This document shows positions 60,384 through 64,000 of a DNA stretch of 64,000 nt, piece after piece. The stretch spans positions 9,148 through 73,147 of the forward strand of contig JBARIW010000039.1 in assembly GCA_049799955.1 (NCBI GenBank), written 5' to 3'. This DNA is from JBGTFE01 sp049799955 (GTDB lineage Bacteria > Acidobacteriota > Blastocatellia > Pyrinomonadales > Pyrinomonadaceae). Numbering within the stretch: the first letter of the stretch is position 1; every line of letters starts with the position of its first letter. A program made the position numbers and the translations under genes. The notes below the pieces were generated by a model. It was not told the origin of the DNA and made no database searches. It saw nothing but the letters and a program-made list of their open reading frames with translations.

Positions 60384-63300
60384 TTACGCCTTTTCCAGTT
60401 TTGCAAATTTTTCAATCAGCTTCTTTTGCCCGAATCCGGGAAAGCTGACCGTTAATTTTACATTATCGCCCGAACCTTCGCGCCTCAGAACCAAGCCTTT
60501 GCCGTATTTCTCATGGCGAACGTGTGTTCCGGGAACAAAACCGAGTTCGATTTGCGATTTGCGACTTGCGATTTGCGACTGGTCGGATGACTGAGCTTTC
60601 AATTTATCAAAGCCCGACAAAGGTTTTTTCGTTTCGCTCTCCGTGTCTCCGTGTCTCTGTTGTGAATCACCGCTTTTCTTGTTTTTGAAAAATTCGGCAA
60701 TCGCCTCGGCGCTGTTATAGGTTTTGCCGGTGTAGAGATTTTTCGGTTTTTCCGTAACGGTTTCGCCGCGCAGAGCCGTTGCCGCGCGTTTGTTTTGCTG
60801 GACGGAATTGCTTTTGGCGAACGAAAGCCAGCTTGAGCCGCGCGATAAATCTTCAATCAATTCGAGCGGCATTTCATTCAAAAACTGCGAAGGCTCTGCC
60901 GCCATTTCCTCGCCGTAAACTCTGCGGCGCATCGCGTGCGAGATATACAAAATCTTTTCTGCGCGGGTGATTGCAACATAAGCCAGACGACGTTCTTCTT
61001 CAAGCTCGTTCGGGTCGCTGATGCTTCGCGCGTGCGGGAAAATTCCGTCTTCAAGTCCGACGAGAAAGACGACAGGGAATTCAAGCCCTTTTGCCGAATG
61101 AACTGTCATCAGTGTAACGGCGGCGTTGCGGTCGAATTTGTCTGTGTCGGAAGTCAGCGCGGCGTGGTCGATAAAATCGCGCAAGCCGTTTTCTTCCTGT
61201 TTATCATAATCGACGGCGGCGTTTACAAGTTCTTCCAGATTTTCCAGCCGCGCTTCCGATTCGTCCGAATTTTCCGTCCGAAGCATATTCGCATAACCCG
61301 TGTCTTCAATCGCCGAAATTACAACGTCTGTTACGGGTTTATCGGTTTGAGCGGTTTCGAGCGTTTTTTGCGCCAGATTTTCGATAAGCTTTTTGAAATT
61401 TTTAAGAGCGAGCAACGCGCGCGGCGTTAAATTCAGTTTCTGGTCGAATTTTTCATCCGTTATCAGCGCGATGGTTTCCCACATCGACACGCCAAAGTCT
61501 TTGGCGCGAAAAGCGAGTTCGTCCAGCGAAGTTTTGCCGAGTCCGCGCGACGGAGAATTGATAACGCGAAGCAGCGCGATGTCGTCAAACGGATTGAGCG
61601 CGAGCTTCAAATAGGCGATAACGTCTTTGATTTCAGTTCGCTCGTAAAACGAAAATCCGCCGACAATGTTGTATTCGACCCGGTTTCTCCGAAGCGCTTC
61701 TTCAAAAACACGCGATTGCGCGTTCGTCCGGTAAAGAATAGCAAATTTATTATTCGGATTTCTCCGTCGATGCTCGTTAATCTGCGCGGCGACAAAACGC
61801 GCTTCGCCGTCCGAATCAAACGCCTGATGATAAAAAATCTTTTCGCCGCCCGCGTTCGATGTCCAGAGCTTTTTATCTTTACGTCCCTGATTGTTTTTGA
61901 TAATCGCGTCGGCAAGGTCGAGAATCGTCTGCGTCGAGCGATAATTCTGTTCGAGCATAATCACTTTTGAATTCGGATAATGCTCTTCAAATGAAAGAAT
62001 ATTGCCGATGTCCGCGCCGCGAAAACCGTAAATTGAATTATGTGCGACAAAATCTTCACAAATAAAGTTATGTGTATGAGCAATATCGAGGTCGAAAACC
62101 TCGCCTTCGTAGTCCGAAGTTTCTACGTTTTCGATTGTGTCTTCGACGATTTCGCCGTTTTCATAAACGGCAATGCTCATTCCTTTGTGAAAATGGCTTG
62201 TCGGAAATTCATAAAACGCTCTCGTATCTTTAACAAGCGAAGCTTTTTTTAACAAATCAATTCGGGAATCTATTTTCAGGATTTTACCGGCGACATCGAA
62301 TGCATCAGAATAATTTATTCTAGCCGTTTCCATTCGCCAAGTTCGCTTTTTCCCTTCACGACAAGGCAATCCGGCTTCTTCAAATTTCGGGCGAAAACTT
62401 CTTTCGGTCGAGCCGAACTGCAATCGATGTCCTCCCCACGGGGCATTTTGAGACGTTCTTCCGTCGCCGAATTTAATTAGATTTAATACGAAACGATTTG
62501 CTTCAAATCTCGATTTCGGGCGAAAATGCGGGTAATCAAAAAATAAATTGAAATCCGCAAAGATTTTCAGAACTCTTTCCTTTGTGTCGATTTCTTCGAA
62601 AAGACAATCAATTTGCTCTTGCGTGAAACACATTCCCGCGCGTCCGCTCAGATGAAAAACCATCGTCGGAATTCCATAACGGTTTGAATATAAAACCTCA
62701 TAAAACGCCGCTTCAGATTTCGAATCGCAAACACGCAAAACCCACATTCTGTCAGCCATTTCCTGATTGCTGCGAACCTGCAATCCCAGAACGTTTTGAT
62801 GTCTTTCACCTGCATTTCTAAGCCCGACTGAGATGCCGATTCGGTAACCCTTGTCCTGTCGATACATCAAATAAACGAAATATTTTTCAGGAAGCGGATT
62901 AACCTTTCCGTATAAAATATGATTCGGAGTGGCGCGAAGTGTCTTACCGGTTTTTGTTGTCAGCTTGATAAGGGCACCCTTGTAAATATTAGGCTTAACT
63001 CTTTCGACATTAGAAACTAACACGCGGCTGTGTCCGCCTGCGGTTAAAACCTCGCTTTCTTCTTTAATCTCTTCGATTGGTTTGTAACCTTTTGGAGTTA
63101 AAACTTTCGTACCTTTGGGCAGGCATTGCGAATCGTCGCCGACGACACAGATATTCTGCTGTTTTTCGGTCAGGTATTTTATCAGCGCAAACTGCAAAGC
63201 GTTCGTGTCCTGATATTCATCGACCTGAATATAGCGGAATTTGTTGTTGTATTTTTCCCTTACGTCCTCTGAAACGCGCAGAAGCCTGACTGTTTTTATA

Positions 63301-63890
63301 AGCAAATCATCAAAATCGAGCGCGTTCGCGTTGTTCAGACGCTCTTCATACATTTTGAAGACACGCGCAATCGCAGCACGTTTTTCGTCAGTATATTCGA
63401 CGCGCGAAGCATACATCTCGACATCTTCGCCGCGATTTTTCGACGCGCTGATTGCGCTCTGAACCGCTCTCGGCGAAAGCTGTTTTTCATCCAAGCCCAA
63501 ATCTTTTATGCACGCCTTTATAACTTTCTGAGAATCGTTTGTGTCGTAAATCGTGAAAGATTTTGTATAGCCTTCCTGCAAATGCTCGATGTCCTGACGC
63601 AAAATTCGCACGCAAAGGCTGTGAAAGGTCGAAATCAAAGGCGCGGATTGAAGCTTTTCATCTTTCAAAAGCGTTCCGATACGCTCACGCATTTCTCCGG
63701 CGGCTTTGTTCGTAAATGTAACAGCGAGAATGTTATAAGGCGGCACGTTTTTTTCAGAAATCAGGTAAGCGATGCGAGCCGTGATAACGCGCGTTTTGCC
63801 CGAACCCGCGCCCGCAAGAATCAAAAGCGCGCCTTCAGTCGTCGTAACGGCTTCGCGCTGGTGCGGATTTAGAGAAGAAAGAATATCCAT
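60384..63890 (-). CDS. pcrA: UvrD/PcrA-type helicase interrupted by an intein
   Basis: The 1168-residue precursor contains an 805-residue superfamily 1A helicase and a 363-residue intein. Motifs: Q-motif LNPHQREAV, Walker A LAGAGSGKTRVI (25-36), LAVTFTNKAAGEMRER, DEYQDTN (224-230), GDDSQ|SIYGFRGADI (motif III, split by the intein at Gln255), LEQNYRS, TVHSAKGLEFPVVFLVGLEDG and LAYVAITRAEKIL. The C-terminal tail has the PcrA/tudor-like HEKYGKGLVLRREG. It unwinds DNA in repair and removes transcription or recombination intermediates. Two repeat tracts are translated in the tail: RHGDTES and QSQIASRKSQIEL. The ribosome site is weak. Confidence 0.96.
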   Translation of the reverse strand: MDILSSLNPHQREAVTTTEGALLILAGAGSGKTRVITARIAYLISEKNVPPYNILAVTFTNKAAGEMRERIGTLLKDEKLQSAPLISTFHSLCVRILRQDIEHLQEGYTKSFTIYDTNDSQKVIKACIKDLGLDEKQLSPRAVQSAISASKNRGEDVEMYASRVEYTDEKRAAIARVFKMYEERLNNANALDFDDLLIKTVRLLRVSEDVREKYNNKFRYIQVDEYQDTNALQFALIKYLTEKQQNICVVGDDSQCLPKGTKVLTPKGYKPIEEIKEESEVLTAGGHSRVLVSNVERVKPNIYKGALIKLTTKTGKTLRATPNHILYGKVNPLPEKYFVYLMYRQDKGYRIGISVGLRNAGERHQNVLGLQVRSNQEMADRMWVLRVCDSKSEAAFYEVLYSNRYGIPTMVFHLSGRAGMCFTQEQIDCLFEEIDTKERVLKIFADFNLFFDYPHFRPKSRFEANRFVLNLIKFGDGRTSQNAPWGGHRLQFGSTERSFRPKFEEAGLPCREGKKRTWRMETARINYSDAFDVAGKILKIDSRIDLLKKASLVKDTRAFYEFPTSHFHKGMSIAVYENGEIVEDTIENVETSDYEGEVFDLDIAHTHNFICEDFVAHNSIYGFRGADIGNILSFEEHYPNSKVIMLEQNYRSTQTILDLADAIIKNNQGRKDKKLWTSNAGGEKIFYHQAFDSDGEARFVAAQINEHRRRNPNNKFAILYRTNAQSRVFEEALRRNRVEYNIVGGFSFYERTEIKDVIAYLKLALNPFDDIALLRVINSPSRGLGKTSLDELAFRAKDFGVSMWETIALITDEKFDQKLNLTPRALLALKNFKKLIENLAQKTLETAQTDKPVTDVVISAIEDTGYANMLRTENSDESEARLENLEELVNAAVDYDKQEENGLRDFIDHAALTSDTDKFDRNAAVTLMTVHSAKGLEFPVVFLVGLEDGIFPHARSISDPNELEEERRLAYVAITRAEKILYISHAMRRRVYGEEMAAEPSQFLNEMPLELIEDLSRGSSWLSFAKSNSVQQNKRAATALRGETVTEKPKNLYTGKTYNSAEAIAEFFKNKKSGDSQQRHGDTESETKKPLSGFDKLKAQSSDQSQIASRKSQIELGFVPGTHVRHEKYGKGLVLRREGSGDNVKLTVSFPGFGQKKLIEKFAKLEKA
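60548..60580 (-). repeat. CAAATCG-type heptamer repeat inside uvrD
   Basis: Tandem words of the CGATTTG/CGACTTG type (7-bp period) are translated in frame as QSQIASRKSQIEL in the C-terminal linker of UvrD. The word matches the one inside rsmB. Confidence 0.85.
60636..60661 (-). repeat. CACGGAGA repeat inside uvrD
   Basis: Roughly 8-bp words of the CACGGAGA family are translated as QRHGDTESE, close to the rsmB HHRDTETQS tract but in another reading phase. Confidence 0.8.
62037..63125 (-). mobile_element. UvrD intein without obvious LAGLIDADG motif
   Basis: Residues 256-618 (363 residues). It begins Cys1 (CLPKGTKVLTPKGYKPIEEI), has block B TLRATPNHILY with Thr-x-x-His, and ends NFICEDFVAHN, with Ser as the +1 extein residue. 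Splicing blocks are complete. In the middle, instead of GDG-type dodecapeptides, there is YFVYLMYRQDKGYRIGIS followed by Arg103 and FYEVLY with Glu143, resembling a GIY-YIG arrangement (GIY- and YIG-like triplets nine residues apart). That reading is inferred from pattern alone. Confidence 0.9.
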
Positions 63891-63952
63891 AATCTTTTGG
63901 TGAAAGCTTAATGGTAAATCTTGAGATGTTTTAGGTCAAAGCTGAAAATTCC

Positions 63953-63985
63953 TTGACAGGTATCTCTCAAAATGAGAGTATTGAT
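63953..63985 (+). promoter_or_regulatory. possible regulated promoter at the right edge
   Basis: TTGACA (63953-63958) is followed by a palindrome CTCTCA-AAA-TGAGAG (63964-63978) in the spacer. The -10 is poor. It would read out of the window. The palindrome could be an operator; the gene it serves is not visible. Confidence 0.3.
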
Positions 63986-64000
63986 TTGGCGTTCTCTCAA

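Overview
The window looks like chromosomal DNA of an Acidobacteriota bacterium, most likely class Blastocatellia (Pyrinomonadaceae-like). This is inferred from moderate GC content, secreted proteins ending in a carboxypeptidase-regulatory-like module, DUF4139 and TIGR04222 proteins, and intergenic spacers filled with short-period repeats. No rRNA, transposase, phage or CRISPR array is visible. One tRNA (Gln, TTG) is present.

Layout. 1-9 kb (mostly minus strand): a multi-PAS sensor cut by the left edge, a 1-Cys peroxiredoxin, a CorC/HlyC-type CBS protein, the oxidative pentose-phosphate pair pgl-zwf, and ybeY-phoH, with an intein in PhoH. 8.7-11.6 kb: a sigma-54-type promoter before two small genes, then atpD-atpC. 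11.6-28 kb is accessory and rich in secreted proteins: two tandem paralogues, a CBS-pair protein, a lamin-tail protein, two giant beta-helix/FN3-like proteins sharing a C-terminal cassette, a HEXXH protein, a deoxyhypusine-synthase-like protein and a DUF4097-like protein. 28-31.4 kb: a CsbD-like stress protein with a second sigma-54-type promoter, a ChaN-like protein, YraN and a haem-binding protein. 31.5-34.6 kb: a TIGR04222 membrane protein with a nine-cysteine Gly/Ser tail, a DUF692/MNIO oxidase, a zinc-ribbon membrane protein and a putative MNIO partner. 34.7-48 kb: def, an outer-membrane-type protein, hicAB, a delta-1-pyrroline-5-carboxylate dehydrogenase, fmt, rsmB, a PASTA protein, rpe, a BamD-like protein, a TPR protein and a CAP protein. 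48-55.7 kb is a classical housekeeping run: ispE, tRNA-Gln, prs, rplY, pth, rpsF, rpsR, rplI, dnaB (with intein). 55.7-64 kb: a DinB/YfiT-like protein, a DUF5009 acyltransferase, DUF4139, a lipoprotein and uvrD/pcrA with a third intein.

How it works together. zwf, pgl, rpe and prs cover much of the route from glucose-6-phosphate to PRPP. def, fmt, rsmB, pth, rplY, rpsF, rpsR and rplI serve translation. dnaB and uvrD serve replication and repair. The surface and secretion layer (BamD-like, DUF4139, giant repeat proteins) fits a diderm cell.

Three signals stand out. (1) The TIGR04222-MNIO-partner cluster resembles a RiPP-type cysteine-modification system acting on a membrane protein tail. (2) Three inteins of 359, 420 and 363 residues interrupt three P-loop ATPases; the UvrD intein lacks an obvious LAGLIDADG motif. 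(3) Spacers are repeatedly occupied by inverted-repeat elements whose arms are tandem copies of words of about 7 bp. The word differs between elements, and the same repeats also sit in frame inside fmt, rsmB and uvrD.
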